Below, in pieces: positions 32,361 through 41,545 of a stretch of DNA of 64,000 nucleotides (its first letter is position 1; every line of letters starts with the position of its first letter). The stretch is taken from the NCBI GenBank assembly GCA_963808965.1, contig CAWEHU010000026.1, positions 62,001 through 126,000 of the forward strand, given 5' to 3'. Under the pieces are notes generated by a model. It saw nothing but the letters and a program-made list of their open reading frames with translations, was not told where the DNA came from and made no database searches. A program made the position numbers and the translations under genes. The DNA is from CAWEHU01 sp963808965 (lineage in GTDB: Bacteria > Pseudomonadota > Alphaproteobacteria > Acetobacterales > Acetobacteraceae).

Positions 32361-32790
32361 ATGAAGACTTCTCCGCCTCGCTCGGATCGCGGCTGAGGCG
32401 GAGGTTCTCCGCCTTCGCCGTATCGCCCGGCGCATCACCTTCCGCGCGGCATACGGCGTCATTGCGCTTATTTTCCTGTTCTTCGTGTTATGTCTCGCGC
32501 ACGTCGCGGGAGGACTCGCTCTCGCTCAGCATTTCGGGCCGGTCAGCTCGGCCCTCATCGTGCTCGGCGTCGATCTGCTGATCGCGGTGATCTTCGGAGC
32601 GATGGCCGCGCGCAGCGGGCGGGACCGGATCGAGCAGGAAGCGGTACAGGTGCGTCGCACCGCATTGGCGCAGATGAGCCGGACACTTACGCTCATGATG
32701 CTGCTCACACCCATCACCCGGCGGATGCGCACGCGCGGGCTGGTCGGGAAAGCAGTCGCCGCGGTCACGGACGCGTTCGTTCGCCGCTGA
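32361..32790 (+). CDS. Phage holin-like superfamily membrane protein (DUF1469-like), frameshifted at the start
   Basis: The clear open part (GTG 32485 to 32790) has helices HVAGGLALAQHFGPVSSALI and VLGVDLLIAVIFGAMAA, then a basic tail. Upstream in the same frame, with no start codon, lies LLRLARIAAEAEVLRLRRIA then AAYGVIALIFLFFVLC, typical of the family N-terminus. An ATG at 32361 would join it if one A near 32367 were removed (M-K-L-L-R-L-A-R). So the intact gene is probably 32361-32790, about 142 residues. It is neighbour to the DUF883 gene. Confidence 0.65.
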
Positions 32791-32862
32791 CCCACAAGGA
32801 CGGGGGCTCGCTCGTCGGCGCGCGGGACGGTATAGCCGCCGTCCCCGGGGGGAGATGGGCGG

Positions 32863-33873
32863 ATGCAACCGACCGAGAGCGTACGAGTCTGGCGCGATGG
32901 ACGTATCGGCCGGCTCCGGCTGAACCGGCCGGCGGCGCTGAACGCGCTCGACCTCGCGATGATTCGCGCGTGCCAGCACGCGCTCGATACTTGGCGCGAC
33001 GATCCGCACGTTCATGCCGTGGTGATCGAAGCCGCGGGCGAGCGCGCGTTCTGCGCCGGTGGCGATATTCGCGCGATCCATCAGCTCGCCGTGGCCGGCG
33101 CGCGGGAGCACGTCGAAGCCTTCTTCCGCGAGGAATACGCGCTTAATCTGACCATCGCCGAGTATCCGAAGCCCTATCTCGCGCTGGTCGACGGGATCTG
33201 CATGGGCGGCGGCGTCGGCGTCTCGGTGCACGGGTCGGCGCGGGTTGCGACCGAGCACGCAATATTCGCGATGCCGGAGACGGCCATCGGGTTGTTTCCC
33301 GATGTCGGCGCCTCGTATTTCCTGCCCCGCATGCCCGGGGCGCTCGGTTTCTATCATGGCCTGACCGGCGCGCGTTCGCAGGGCGCCGATGCGGTGCATG
33401 CCGGATTTGCGACCCACTACGTTTCGCGCGCGAGGCTCCCGGAGTTGTCGGCCGCGCTGGCACGCGACGGCGTCGCCGTGCTCGCGGAGTTCGCAAAAAA
33501 GCTGCCTCAATTTTCGCTGGCCGGCGAACGGGAGACCATCGACCGTTGCTTCGGTGCAGGAAGCGTGAAGGAGATCGTGCGACGGCTGGAGCGCGAAGAA
33601 ACGGAATGGGCTGGTCAGGCGCTTGCGGCGTTGCGCGGCATGTCGCCTTCCGCGCTGTTTTGGTCCCTCGAGAATCTGCGGCGCGGTGCGGCGCGTACCT
33701 TGCGGCAATGCTTGGAGGGCGAGATCCGGCTTACCCGGACGCTCATCTATCACCACGAATTTCTGGAAGGCGTGCGCGCGATGGTGCTGGACAAGGATCG
33801 CCAGCCGAAATGGGACCCGGCGCGGATCGAGGATGTGGACGAGGCGGCGATACCCGTTTTGTTCGGGGAGTAG
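32863..33873 (+). CDS. 3-hydroxyisobutyryl-CoA hydrolase (enoyl-CoA hydratase family)
   Basis: 336 residues. Crotonase fold: IGRLRLNRPAALNALDLAMI, then FCAGGDIRAIHQLA, then ALVDGICMGGGVGVSVHGSA. The combination with ETAIGLFPDVGASYFLPRMP and a C-terminal FRREE-like RLEREETEWAGQAL region is typical of HIBYL-CoA hydrolases in valine breakdown, not of hydratases. ATG 32863 has a GGAG site. Its last 131 bases are overlapped antisense by the extended PhyH frame. Confidence 0.88.
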   Translation: MQPTESVRVWRDGRIGRLRLNRPAALNALDLAMIRACQHALDTWRDDPHVHAVVIEAAGERAFCAGGDIRAIHQLAVAGAREHVEAFFREEYALNLTIAEYPKPYLALVDGICMGGGVGVSVHGSARVATEHAIFAMPETAIGLFPDVGASYFLPRMPGALGFYHGLTGARSQGADAVHAGFATHYVSRARLPELSAALARDGVAVLAEFAKKLPQFSLAGERETIDRCFGAGSVKEIVRRLEREETEWAGQALAALRGMSPSALFWSLENLRRGAARTLRQCLEGEIRLTRTLIYHHEFLEGVRAMVLDKDRQPKWDPARIEDVDEAAIPVLFGE

Positions 33874-34792
33874 CGCCCCGGTGAAGCGGGAGCTGCTTCG
33901 TGATGAGCAGCCGGTTGACGTACGGGTCCAAGCCGGACGGTGTTTGGAGCACAAGCGGTTCGTACCGGAACGCGTATACCGGCAGCAGGGAATATTGCGC
34001 CTGAAGCATCAGCCGCGGCGTGTGTGTCGGAATCATGCCGGCATGAATACCGTAGGTGTCGGCCATAAAGGCGGTCCCGCGCGCTCCGATGACGCTATGG
34101 ACGTTTTCGCGGCCATAACGATGCTCCACTTCAGCTCGCGAATAGGAACCGGCCCGGATCCGTCCCGCCGTCCGATGTGATTGCCTGACATAGATGTGCG
34201 GGCCTGAGCCGGCATCCACATCGGTAAGGTAGACGAAGAGCTTCAGGAAGTGCCAGTCATCCGGGTCACGGTGGAATTGCTGCGTCGCCCGCGGTGGCTC
34301 GTGGCTTGGAAAGGACCATCGTACACCCAGGCTGGATAGTGTGGGTTTACAGCCCAGGTAATCCGCGGCGATCCGCAGGACGGGAGGAGCGTTGACCAGG
34401 TTCAGGAGGTCAGCGCTTTCAAGGACAGTGCGCAAAGGATACGCCGCCATCGCCGTGCCTAGCGGCAGGCGTTCCAGCGGCACGAGTCTACCATCCGCAC
34501 CCACCACCTCCTTGCGGAGGAAATAGTCTAGGATGGTGCTTGCGGCGTGCGTTCCCACGAGTTCGGGCAACATCGAGATGCCCTGTTCACGCAACGTGGA
34601 TGCCGCACTCGCGTAATCGGCGCCGACCGAGGGCCAGGAGCCCGCACCATGGCGGAGGCGGATCGCGGAGGCGATCGCGCGTGACATTGATCGTCGGAGC
34701 GTGGGTGCCGTGGCGAGCCGCTGAGCGTAATAAAGGCTGCTGCTGCCGGGCTGAAATCCCGGCCCAGGCCGCAGTCTAGCATAAGAGATCAC
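33743..34792 (-). CDS. Phytanoyl-CoA dioxygenase (PhyH) family protein
   Basis: About 349 residues from GTG 34792 (GGAGAG upstream); the frame is open to a TTG at 34876. The Fe(II)/2-oxoglutarate triad is visible: HxD in QQFHRDPDDWHFLKLFVYL, a distal His in DTYGIHAGMIPT and the Arg two turns on (PRLMLQAQYS). Substrate unknown; PhyH homologues hydroxylate varied small molecules. Homology ends near NRLLITKQ; the last ~50 residues run antisense into the HIBYL-CoA hydrolase gene and are probably read-through. Confidence 0.75.
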   Translation of the reverse strand: MISYARLRPGPGFQPGSSSLYYAQRLATAPTLRRSMSRAIASAIRLRHGAGSWPSVGADYASAASTLREQGISMLPELVGTHAASTILDYFLRKEVVGADGRLVPLERLPLGTAMAAYPLRTVLESADLLNLVNAPPVLRIAADYLGCKPTLSSLGVRWSFPSHEPPRATQQFHRDPDDWHFLKLFVYLTDVDAGSGPHIYVRQSHRTAGRIRAGSYSRAEVEHRYGRENVHSVIGARGTAFMADTYGIHAGMIPTHTPRLMLQAQYSLLPVYAFRYEPLVLQTPSGLDPYVNRLLITKQLPLHRGATPRTKRVSPPRPHPRSAPGPISAGDPCPAPSRARLPEIRGDR

Positions 34793-34998
34793 CGCACTCT
34801 CCACGACCCGTTGCGGCGCAATATAGCGATTTCGATCTGATGTTGCAACGGAGGCCCAGCACGCTTGCGTCTGCAAACGGGCGTCGGGGCGGCCGCAGTC
34901 ATTAGCCGAAATGGAAGACTGCCTGGATCGAGGATGTGATGACGCGCGACTCGGGATTTGTTTGAGAAGTTACGGCGCCCGCTACATGAGGCGACCCT

Positions 34999-35663
34999 TC
35001 AACGAGGTATTTGATCGGCAGTGGGTGCCGTTGCGGGGCTCTGTCGCTGGTTGCACATGGTCGCCTCGTACGCTTCCAGCGTTTCGTATTGTGCGTCGGT
35101 CAGGTCGTCAGATTCCCTCCAATAGCCACGCGACATCGCGCCGTTGCCGGTCGAGCTCGACCAAGCGGCAGTCGTTCTCACCGGCAAGGACAACACGGAA
35201 GATCCCGTATTCAGCAAGCGGCTGCTGGTCCGGCACATCTGCGATCGTGCCGCTTATGCCGTAACCTGCCGCCGGTTCGCCCGGCTGGGGCTGCCTCGGG
35301 CTGAGCACCGTCGCCCCCACCGCGCGATCGTCTCCAAAAATGGCTGCCTCTCCGGCTCCCTCTCCCGAGATTCCGCCCGCTCTGGCAGCGATGCACGATA
35401 GCGCGCGGGGATGCAGAGCCCCGGAATCGCACCAGCTAGGAATCCAAATACCATCGGGACTGCAATCATCCAGCGCGCGCCGGGCGGAGCGGCGGGCATC
35501 GCTGCCCAGTTGCCGACTAGGGAGATGATGGTCCAGTCCACGGTCGGAACGCTCACCGCCACGATGAGGCCGCAACACAGCGCGTCAAGCCAGGGATGCC
35601 AGCCGAGCGCTCGCTTTGGCCAGCGATTGTCGCAAGCCGCGACGACAGCGGTAGCCACAATCG
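34999..35663 (-). pseudogene. C-terminal continuation of the unknown membrane protein, in shifted frames
   Basis: Downstream of 35663 the coding sense of the preceding gene continues in other frames. First comes AAIVATAVVAACDNRWPKRA with helices LCCGLIVAVSVPTVDWTIIS and VPMVFGFLAGAIPGLCIPA. Then PLAEYGIFRVVLAGENDCRL, and last SRGYWRESDDLTDAQYETLE with a stop at 34999. The first break is an A5 run at 35675-35679. The others are near 35330 and 35135. If repaired, the protein would have about 640 residues and end in a soluble acidic tail. Confidence 0.45.
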
Positions 35664-36946
35664 CGGCCCACAGAGAAAAATGCGCAGTACGGGAAGCCCA
35701 GCAGCGCAGCTGGGTTGCTCCAGCTGTGTGTGAGACTAAAGATCGCTACGGTAGCGCCAACGGCCGCCAACCAGGCGAGTGCGAACGTCTTCGTATAGTC
35801 CAGGGCCGAGCGGCGGCCGCCTTCGAGTATTCCAGGCAGCGCGAATTTATACTTCCACCACACCGCGACGGAGATAGACGCGACGTGCGCCGTCAAGGTG
35901 AGGACAGGGATCGAGGCAGCCGGCACGCCTTCTATAGGAGGCCAATTCATGAGGCCGAGATGCGGCAGCATGGCTGGGCCTACCACAAGAATGAATAGAA
36001 GCCCGATGCTGACCAAAATCAGTTCGTCCATCGGCAACCGGGGCTGATTGGTTTTGGCGGAGGCAAGAAACCCGATCTCTTCCAGCGTCCGCGAAATCGC
36101 CTTTTCATTGGGCTCGCAAGCGAGCAGGGATCTCGCGACGAGTCCGGCCATCACGCAGAACATTGCCTTGGAATGCTCGGCATAAACTTTACGCAAGGCG
36201 GCTAGCTCCCGCTGCCTCCTATTTTCCGATCCTTGACTGGAGAGCAATCGCGCAGCGACCAAGGTCGCTAGCGAGTGGGCGCAAAAGATAGAGAAGCGGT
36301 CCCGCACGTCCTTCCACTCGGCTTCGTGCCGCTGCAGAAAACGGCCATAGCGAGGCGCACGGGAAGCCCCGTCCAGCCAACGGTAGATGAAAATGTTATG
36401 GATCAGCCGCTTAGTGGCCCATCTCTCGTTACCTGCCGCGATCTCGTCCAGCAGCTCATTCGGAATCTCGTCGGTTCCCTCGACAAACGCTCTAAGCTCC
36501 GCGATACTGATCTTGGCCCGTAACTTGGTTGGCTGAAGCTCGGCCGCGCGCCGCTTCAACTCGTCTGGGATATTGGCAAATTCCCGGAACTTGCCGAGGA
36601 GCCATTGGTCCACATCGCTCAAAAGCGGCACGCTTGAGGTGAACGTGGTCATAAGCAGAGCGGCAAGCAAAGGTGCGGAAAGGTTCAGCACCTCTTTGGG
36701 AATCTGATTCGACTTGGCCGCCGCGGGAGCGAGGACCGCAAGCGCATCCGTGGACGAAACGGCCCATGAGAGCACAAGAAAGAGGATTTCGGCCGCGAGC
36801 AGATAACTGAAGCAACTTCGGCGGTACCGTGATCGTGTGGTCGAGCCCTGATAAGTATCTGGCGTTCCGAAGCGCTTGACCGAGTAGAAGGCAATAATCA
36901 GGCTGCCGAGAACAAAATTCCATGGGTGATTGAAAAGCCCTGGCAT
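35585..36946 (-). CDS. Large unknown membrane protein (N-terminal and central part)
   Basis: 453 residues before a likely frameshift near 35677. The layout is helix FVLGSLIIAFYSVKRFG, helix LLAAEILFLVLSWAVSS, helix LSAPLLAALLMTTFTSS, a ~200-residue soluble domain rich in Arg/Glu, then four or more helices (LILVSIGLLFILVVGPAML, IPVLTLTAHVASISVAV). I do not recognise a family. Base composition is less GC-biased than neighbours, with homopolymer runs, suggesting transfer. It stands alone between a PhyH gene and glpD. Confidence 0.55.
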   Translation of the reverse strand: MPGLFNHPWNFVLGSLIIAFYSVKRFGTPDTYQGSTTRSRYRRSCFSYLLAAEILFLVLSWAVSSTDALAVLAPAAAKSNQIPKEVLNLSAPLLAALLMTTFTSSVPLLSDVDQWLLGKFREFANIPDELKRRAAELQPTKLRAKISIAELRAFVEGTDEIPNELLDEIAAGNERWATKRLIHNIFIYRWLDGASRAPRYGRFLQRHEAEWKDVRDRFSIFCAHSLATLVAARLLSSQGSENRRQRELAALRKVYAEHSKAMFCVMAGLVARSLLACEPNEKAISRTLEEIGFLASAKTNQPRLPMDELILVSIGLLFILVVGPAMLPHLGLMNWPPIEGVPAASIPVLTLTAHVASISVAVWWKYKFALPGILEGGRRSALDYTKTFALAWLAAVGATVAIFSLTHSWSNPAALLGFPYCAFFSVGRDCGYRCRRGLRQSLAKASARLASLA

Positions 36947-37057
36947 TTACGCAACTGGCCCGGTACGAGTCAGCCCCCCTTACGCCCTTTTTGTGTGATT
37001 TGGCCTGATGTCATCCATCGGGCATCTAGGGCACCATAAGAAACCAAACCAGAGCGT

Positions 37058-37077
37058 AGTGTGAGCTACCTCACACT
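37058..37077. terminator. Perfect short palindrome after glpD (possible terminator or operator)
   Basis: AGTGTGAG-CTAC-CTCACACT: eight paired bases with a four-base loop, 38 bases past the glpD stop in the 168-base gap before the unknown membrane protein. No T run follows on the glpD strand, so a protein-binding site is as likely as an intrinsic terminator. Confidence 0.35.
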
Positions 37078-37114
37078 GATGTGCTGGCGGGGTCCGCGGA
37101 CCAGCCCCGTTTCA

Positions 37115-38605
37115 TCAGCAAGTTCGGGAGACCTGGGCTCTCAGCACCGCCATCTCCTCCGGCGTGAACCGCAGCCCGAGTTTGCTCCGTCGCCAGAGAA
37201 TATCCTCGGCCGTTCGCGCCCATTCGGTGCGGACTAACCAATCCACCTCCCGCTCGGTCAGGTCCGCGCCGAGCAGCGCGCCGAGATCGGCGCATGAGCG
37301 CGCGTCGCCGAGCAGATCGGCGGCGAGCGTGCCATAGCTGCGGATCAGCCGCCGCACCATGCCGGGGGGGAGAAACGGATAGCGGGCTTGCAGCTCGGCC
37401 GTCGCCTCGCCTGCGTTCCAACCAGCGGAGCCGCCTGGCAAGCACGCCGAAGCGGTCCAGTTGCGGCCGCTGCCGGGGAAGAAACGCGCGAGCCGCGCCA
37501 TCGCCGCTTCCGCCAGGGTCCGGTACGTCGTGAGTTTGCCGCCGAACACCGACAGCAGCGGCGCGGCATCATCCGGCGCATCCAGATCGAGCATGTAACC
37601 GCGCGTCGCATCCTGCGGCTTCACCGCGCCGTCATCCCGCAGCGGCCGCACGCCGGAATAACGCCATACGATATCTCCGCGTGAGGCGGAGCGGCGGAAA
37701 AAGGCGTTGATCGCGGCGAGCAGATAATCCTCCTCGGCGCGCGTGACCGAAGCATCCGCCGGATCGCCCTCGTACAACTCGTCGGTTGTACCGACCAGAG
37801 TGAAATCGTCCTCGTACGGAATGGCGAAGCAGACACGCCCATCGGCATTCTGGAAGGTGTAGCAGCAATCATGCTCGTACCAGCGCGGCAGAACCAGGTG
37901 GCTGCCTTTGACCAGCCTCACCGGTGCGGGCGCGTTGATGGCGAGCACCGAACGAAAAATATGCGAGACCCACGGACCGGCCGCGTTCACCAGCGCACGC
38001 GCATGGACCGCCGAGCCGAGCTCGCTGCTGTCGCGCAGATCGAGCCGCCACAAGCCCTCCTCGCGTCGTGCCGATACGCAGCGGGTACGCGTGCGGATCT
38101 CCGCCCCCCGCGCCGCTGCATCGCGCGCATTCAGGATCACCAGTCGCGCATCATCGACCCAGCAATCGGAATACGCGAACGCGCGTCTGTAACTCGGTTG
38201 CAGCGGCGTCCCCGCCGGATCGGCGCGCAAATCGAGCACGCGCGTTCCCGGCAGCGTGCGTCGCCCGCCCAGGTGGTCGTAGAGAAACAGACCGAGCCGG
38301 ATCAGTGGCCAGGGCCGCGAACCGGCATGATGCGGCAGCACGAACCGCAGCGGCCGGACCAGGTGCGGCGCGATGCGCAGCAACACTTCCCGCTCGGCAA
38401 GCGACTCACGGACCAGCCGGAACTCGAAGTGTTCGAGGTAGCGCAGCCCGCCGTGGATCAGCTTGGTCGATGCGGAGGAGGTCCCGCTCGCCAGATCGCG
38501 CTGCTCGATGAGCAAGACGGAGAGGCCGCGCCCCGCCGCGTCACGCGCAATGCCGCAGCCGTTGATGCCCCCGCCGATGATCGCGAGGTCGTAAATGCTC
38601 GCCAC
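37115..38605 (-). CDS. glpD: Aerobic glycerol-3-phosphate dehydrogenase
   Basis: 496 residues. The FAD-binding motif IIGGGINGCGIARDAAGRGL begins at residue 8. DLASGTSSASTKLIHGGLRY, VNAAGPWVSHIF and a late VFGGKLTTYRTLAEAAM complete the GlpD signature. It oxidises glycerol 3-phosphate to dihydroxyacetone phosphate and feeds electrons to quinone at the membrane. No glpK, glpF or glpR is nearby. It follows the CBS-BON gene by 13 bases on the same strand. Confidence 0.95.
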   Translation of the reverse strand: MASIYDLAIIGGGINGCGIARDAAGRGLSVLLIEQRDLASGTSSASTKLIHGGLRYLEHFEFRLVRESLAEREVLLRIAPHLVRPLRFVLPHHAGSRPWPLIRLGLFLYDHLGGRRTLPGTRVLDLRADPAGTPLQPSYRRAFAYSDCWVDDARLVILNARDAAARGAEIRTRTRCVSARREEGLWRLDLRDSSELGSAVHARALVNAAGPWVSHIFRSVLAINAPAPVRLVKGSHLVLPRWYEHDCCYTFQNADGRVCFAIPYEDDFTLVGTTDELYEGDPADASVTRAEEDYLLAAINAFFRRSASRGDIVWRYSGVRPLRDDGAVKPQDATRGYMLDLDAPDDAAPLLSVFGGKLTTYRTLAEAAMARLARFFPGSGRNWTASACLPGGSAGWNAGEATAELQARYPFLPPGMVRRLIRSYGTLAADLLGDARSCADLGALLGADLTEREVDWLVRTEWARTAEDILWRRSKLGLRFTPEEMAVLRAQVSRTC

Positions 38606-38618
38606 GCACGGCCGCCCC

Positions 38619-39335
38619 TCAGCCGCGCGCGCCCGGCGGCTCGATCACCGTGCCAGTCAGGATATCGAGATAAACGAGATGGTCGTTCACCTTGGCGACT
38701 CCCGGCGTGTTCTCCGCGAGGACGCAAATCGCCCGCCGCTCCTCCTCGCTGGTGATCGTCCCCCAAAGATCGGCCACGCCGTCCACCACCGTCACGTTCA
38801 CGGTCGAACACGGCGCCCAGCTCTCGTCTTGCAGGGCGTCCAGAATAGTCGAACGGATCGTGCGGTCATCCGCGCTCGGGGACGCCCCGGCGCGAACGGT
38901 GGAGGCGAGCACGCGCAACAGATCCGAGCGCGTGATGACGCCGACCATGCGGCCCGCCTCGCGCACCGGCACGCGCTTGATGCGGTGCCGCTCCATGCAC
39001 TCGACCACCTCCGGAAGCGGCGCATGCACGTCAACCGTGAACACCTGCCGCGTCATCACGTCGGCCACGCGCCGGCTATGCGCATGGGTGAAGTCGGCGG
39101 CCTGGCGCCCCGGCGAGACCAGCATCCGCAGCCACCAGGGGCGGTGCCGCTCGGTCCCAAGCTCCTCGCGGCGCATCAGGTCGCCTTCGGTCAGCACGCC
39201 CGCAAGCTCCCCCGCGCTGTCGACGACGAACAACCCCGATACGCCGCGGTCCAGCATCGTCTTCACGGCATCCGCGACGGTCGCGTCCGGCGGCACGGAA
39301 ACCAGATTGCGGGTCATCACGTCGGCGGCCTTCAT
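38619..39335 (-). CDS. CBS-pair and BON domain protein
   Basis: 238 residues. Two CBS motifs: MKAADVMTRNLVSVPPDATV.. and VADVMTRQVFTVDVHAPLPE.. with ITRSDLLRVL. They are followed by a BON domain (STVNVTVVDGVADLWGTITS, AICVLAENTPGVAKVNDHLV). CBS pairs sense adenine nucleotides and BON domains often bind lipid. The combination is common in proteobacteria, with no defined target. ATG 39335 has AGGAGG upstream and overlaps the fetB stop (ATGA), so it is in the fet operon. Confidence 0.88.
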   Translation of the reverse strand: MKAADVMTRNLVSVPPDATVADAVKTMLDRGVSGLFVVDSAGELAGVLTEGDLMRREELGTERHRPWWLRMLVSPGRQAADFTHAHSRRVADVMTRQVFTVDVHAPLPEVVECMERHRIKRVPVREAGRMVGVITRSDLLRVLASTVRAGASPSADDRTIRSTILDALQDESWAPCSTVNVTVVDGVADLWGTITSEEERRAICVLAENTPGVAKVNDHLVYLDILTGTVIEPPGARG

Positions 39336-40147
39336 ATCCGCGTTCCTCCTGTCCTGGAGACGAGCCGGTCGATCCGCAATCGCTGGCGCGAGTCGGTCAA
39401 TCGCCTCGCCGCAAGATACACGACTGCGACGGCGGCGAGACCGCTCCCGCCGGAAAGCAGGAACATTAGCAGGATCTGGTATTTCACCGCCTCGACCGGG
39501 TCCATGCCCGCGAGGATCTGGCCGGTCATGATGCCCGGGAGGGTGATGATCCCGGCCGCCGACATCTGGTTCACGATCGGCAGCAACGCGCGGCGCACGG
39601 AAGTGCGGATCAATGGGCGCATCGCGTGCGCGATCGTGTCGCCCAGGGCGAGTCGCGCCTCGATCGCTCCGCGCTCGCGCACCACGCCGCCCAGCAGCGA
39701 ATCGAGCGCCAGGCTCGCGCCGTTCAGCACGTTGCCGAGCACGATCCCGGCGAGCGGGACGGCGTAGCGCGCGCTGTACCAGGGGTCCGGGCGGATCGCG
39801 GTGGTCAGGGCGAGAATCGCGGTGAGAAAGGTGGCGAACGCCACCGCCGTCGCCCCGACGGCGTAGTTGCCGAACCGGCCAAGCCGCTGTTCGGGCCGCG
39901 CCGCCACCTCTCGCGCCGCCATCGCGACCATGAGCAGGACGACAAGCAAGGTGAGCGCCGGCGAGGCAAGCGCGAACACTTCGCGCAGCACGAGCCCGAT
40001 CAGCAGCAGTTGGACGACCATCCGCGTTGCCGCCCAACCGAGCTGCCAGTGCAGATGGAGTCCGAGAGCCACGGAGAGCACGCCGTCCGCGACGATCAGC
40101 AGCGACGCAATCACCAGATCGGGCGCGGTCAGCAGGATCGGGGTCAT
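39332..40147 (-). CDS. fetB: Iron/metal export ABC permease FetB
   Basis: 271 residues with about seven membrane helices. UPF0014/FetB landmarks are MVVQLLLIGLVLREVFAL, the central GIVLGNVLNGASLALDSLL and IVNQMSAAGIITLPGIMTGQ followed by ILAGMDPVEAVKYQI. FetAB exports iron and lowers oxidative stress in E. coli. Its start overlaps the fetA stop by four bases. Confidence 0.92.
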   Translation of the reverse strand: MTPILLTAPDLVIASLLIVADGVLSVALGLHLHWQLGWAATRMVVQLLLIGLVLREVFALASPALTLLVVLLMVAMAAREVAARPEQRLGRFGNYAVGATAVAFATFLTAILALTTAIRPDPWYSARYAVPLAGIVLGNVLNGASLALDSLLGGVVRERGAIEARLALGDTIAHAMRPLIRTSVRRALLPIVNQMSAAGIITLPGIMTGQILAGMDPVEAVKYQILLMFLLSGGSGLAAVAVVYLAARRLTDSRQRLRIDRLVSRTGGTRI

Positions 40148-40767
40148 GCGTCAAACAGGCGTCGCTCTGCCATGCGCAAGCGGCGGTGTCCGAGACGCCT
40201 CGCCTGCTCCGGATTGTGCGTTACCATAACGATGGCGGCGCCGGTTGCGAGGCGCTGCCGCAACACCGATTCGACGAGCGCCGCCGCCCGCTCGTCCAAC
40301 GCGCCGGTCGGCTCGTCCAGCAGCAGCACGGGAGAAGCGAGCGCGAGCGCGCGGATCAACGCGAGCCGCTGGCGCTCGCCCGTGGAAAGTCGCGCGACCG
40401 ACCCTTCCAGCAGGTCCGCCCCCAGCCCCAGCAATGGAGCCAGCGCCCGCGCGGCGGATGCGGCCGGGCCGGGAAAATGCGCGACCACGTCCTCGCTCCA
40501 CCAGCCCGGTTCGGCGGCGTTGTAGACGACTCGGCGCCGCCACTCCGGGGCAGGAAACGCGCTCCGCTCCTGCCCGTCGAGCCAGACCTCCCCCTCGCTC
40601 GGGTCAAGATCGGCTATCATCCGGAGAAACAGGCTCTTGCCGGACCCGGACGGGCCGGTGATCGCGACGCACTCGGAGGCCGCGACGGACAGATCGAACG
40701 GGCCCGCGAGCGCGCTGCCGAGGGACGCGATCCGAAGCCTTGCGGGCGCTGCGCCCGCTCCGCTCAC
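40144..40767 (-). CDS. fetA: Metal export ABC ATP-binding protein FetA
   Basis: 207 residues from GTG 40767, overlapping the stop of the M20 peptidase (GTGA). Walker A ITGPSGSGKSLFLRMIADLD, signature RLSTGERQRLALIRALAL and Walker B PVLLLDEPTGALDERAA are intact; VTHNPEQARRL holds the switch His. It pairs with FetB. The four-gene string peptidase-fetA-fetB-CBS/BON is translationally coupled, but the IS insertion upstream may separate it from its original promoter. Confidence 0.9.
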   Translation of the reverse strand: MSGAGAAPARLRIASLGSALAGPFDLSVAASECVAITGPSGSGKSLFLRMIADLDPSEGEVWLDGQERSAFPAPEWRRRVVYNAAEPGWWSEDVVAHFPGPAASAARALAPLLGLGADLLEGSVARLSTGERQRLALIRALALASPVLLLDEPTGALDERAAALVESVLRQRLATGAAIVMVTHNPEQARRLGHRRLRMAERRLFDA

Positions 40768-41545
40768 CCGAGCGCCGCCATTTTCCCGAGAAGGCGCGCG
40801 TGCGAGCGGATGCCGTGCCGGAAGCAGCGCATCTCGAACTTCTCGTTCGGGCTGTGTACCTGGTCGTCGTCCAGGCCGAAGCCCATCAGCAGCGAATCGA
40901 TGCCGAGCACCCTGCGAAACGACTCCACGACGGGGATTGACCCGCCACATCCCATCGGCACGGCGGGTTTGCCGTATTCTTCCTCGAGCGCCGCGTGTGC
41001 CGCGCGCACCCAAGGCTTCGCGGTATCGATCTCGATCCCTCGGGCCGCGCTGAATACGTGGAAGTCGACTTTCGCATCCGGGGGGGCACGCTCGACGAAA
41101 AATCGCCGTAGCCCGTCGAGGACCTTTTCCGGGTCCTGATTCGGAACCAGACGGCAAGACAGCTTGGCCGAGGCTTCCGAGGCGATGACGGTCTTGCTGC
41201 CGGGGCCGGTGTAGCCGCCCCAGATGCCGTTGATGTCCACGGTCGGGCGGCTCCACAGCCGCTGCAGCGGGGGCCGATCCTGCTCGCCTGCCGGGGCCGA
41301 CAGGCCGATGCGGCCGAGGAACCCGGCTTCGTCGAAGCGAAGCTCGCGCCATTGCGCAGCCTCGGCTTCGGATATCTCGTGAACGTCGTCGTAGAAACCG
41401 GGGATGCACACGCGCCCCGCCGAATCGTGCAATCCGCCGAGTATCCGCGTCAGTGCGTTGATCGGGTTCAGCGCCGACCCGCCGAACAGGCCGGAATGCA
41501 GGTCCCGCGACGGACCCTTCAGCGTCACCTGCGCATAAGGCTGAC
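40764..41545 (-). pseudogene. M20 dipeptidase, C-terminal half (cut by insertion sequence)
   Basis: From the break at ~41545 the frame reads AYAQVTLKGPSRDLHSGLFG and on to 40764. It contains the dimerisation domain (TVDINGIWGGYTGPGSKTVI) and the last metal-binding segment (MGCGGSIPVVESFRRVLG..GLDDDQVHSPNEKF). It lacks the N-terminal catalytic residues, which lie at 43514-44149. The two halves join smoothly after removing the insert, matching M20 dipeptidases of about 465 residues. Confidence 0.9.

Noticed and set aside
32488..33954. 488-codon minus-strand open frame opposite the HIBYL-CoA hydrolase gene
   Set aside because: Antisense shadow of a well-supported gene. No conserved domain seen.
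34999..35136. Independent 45-residue gene
   Set aside because: No ribosome site. It reads better as the shifted C-terminal tail of the large membrane protein.
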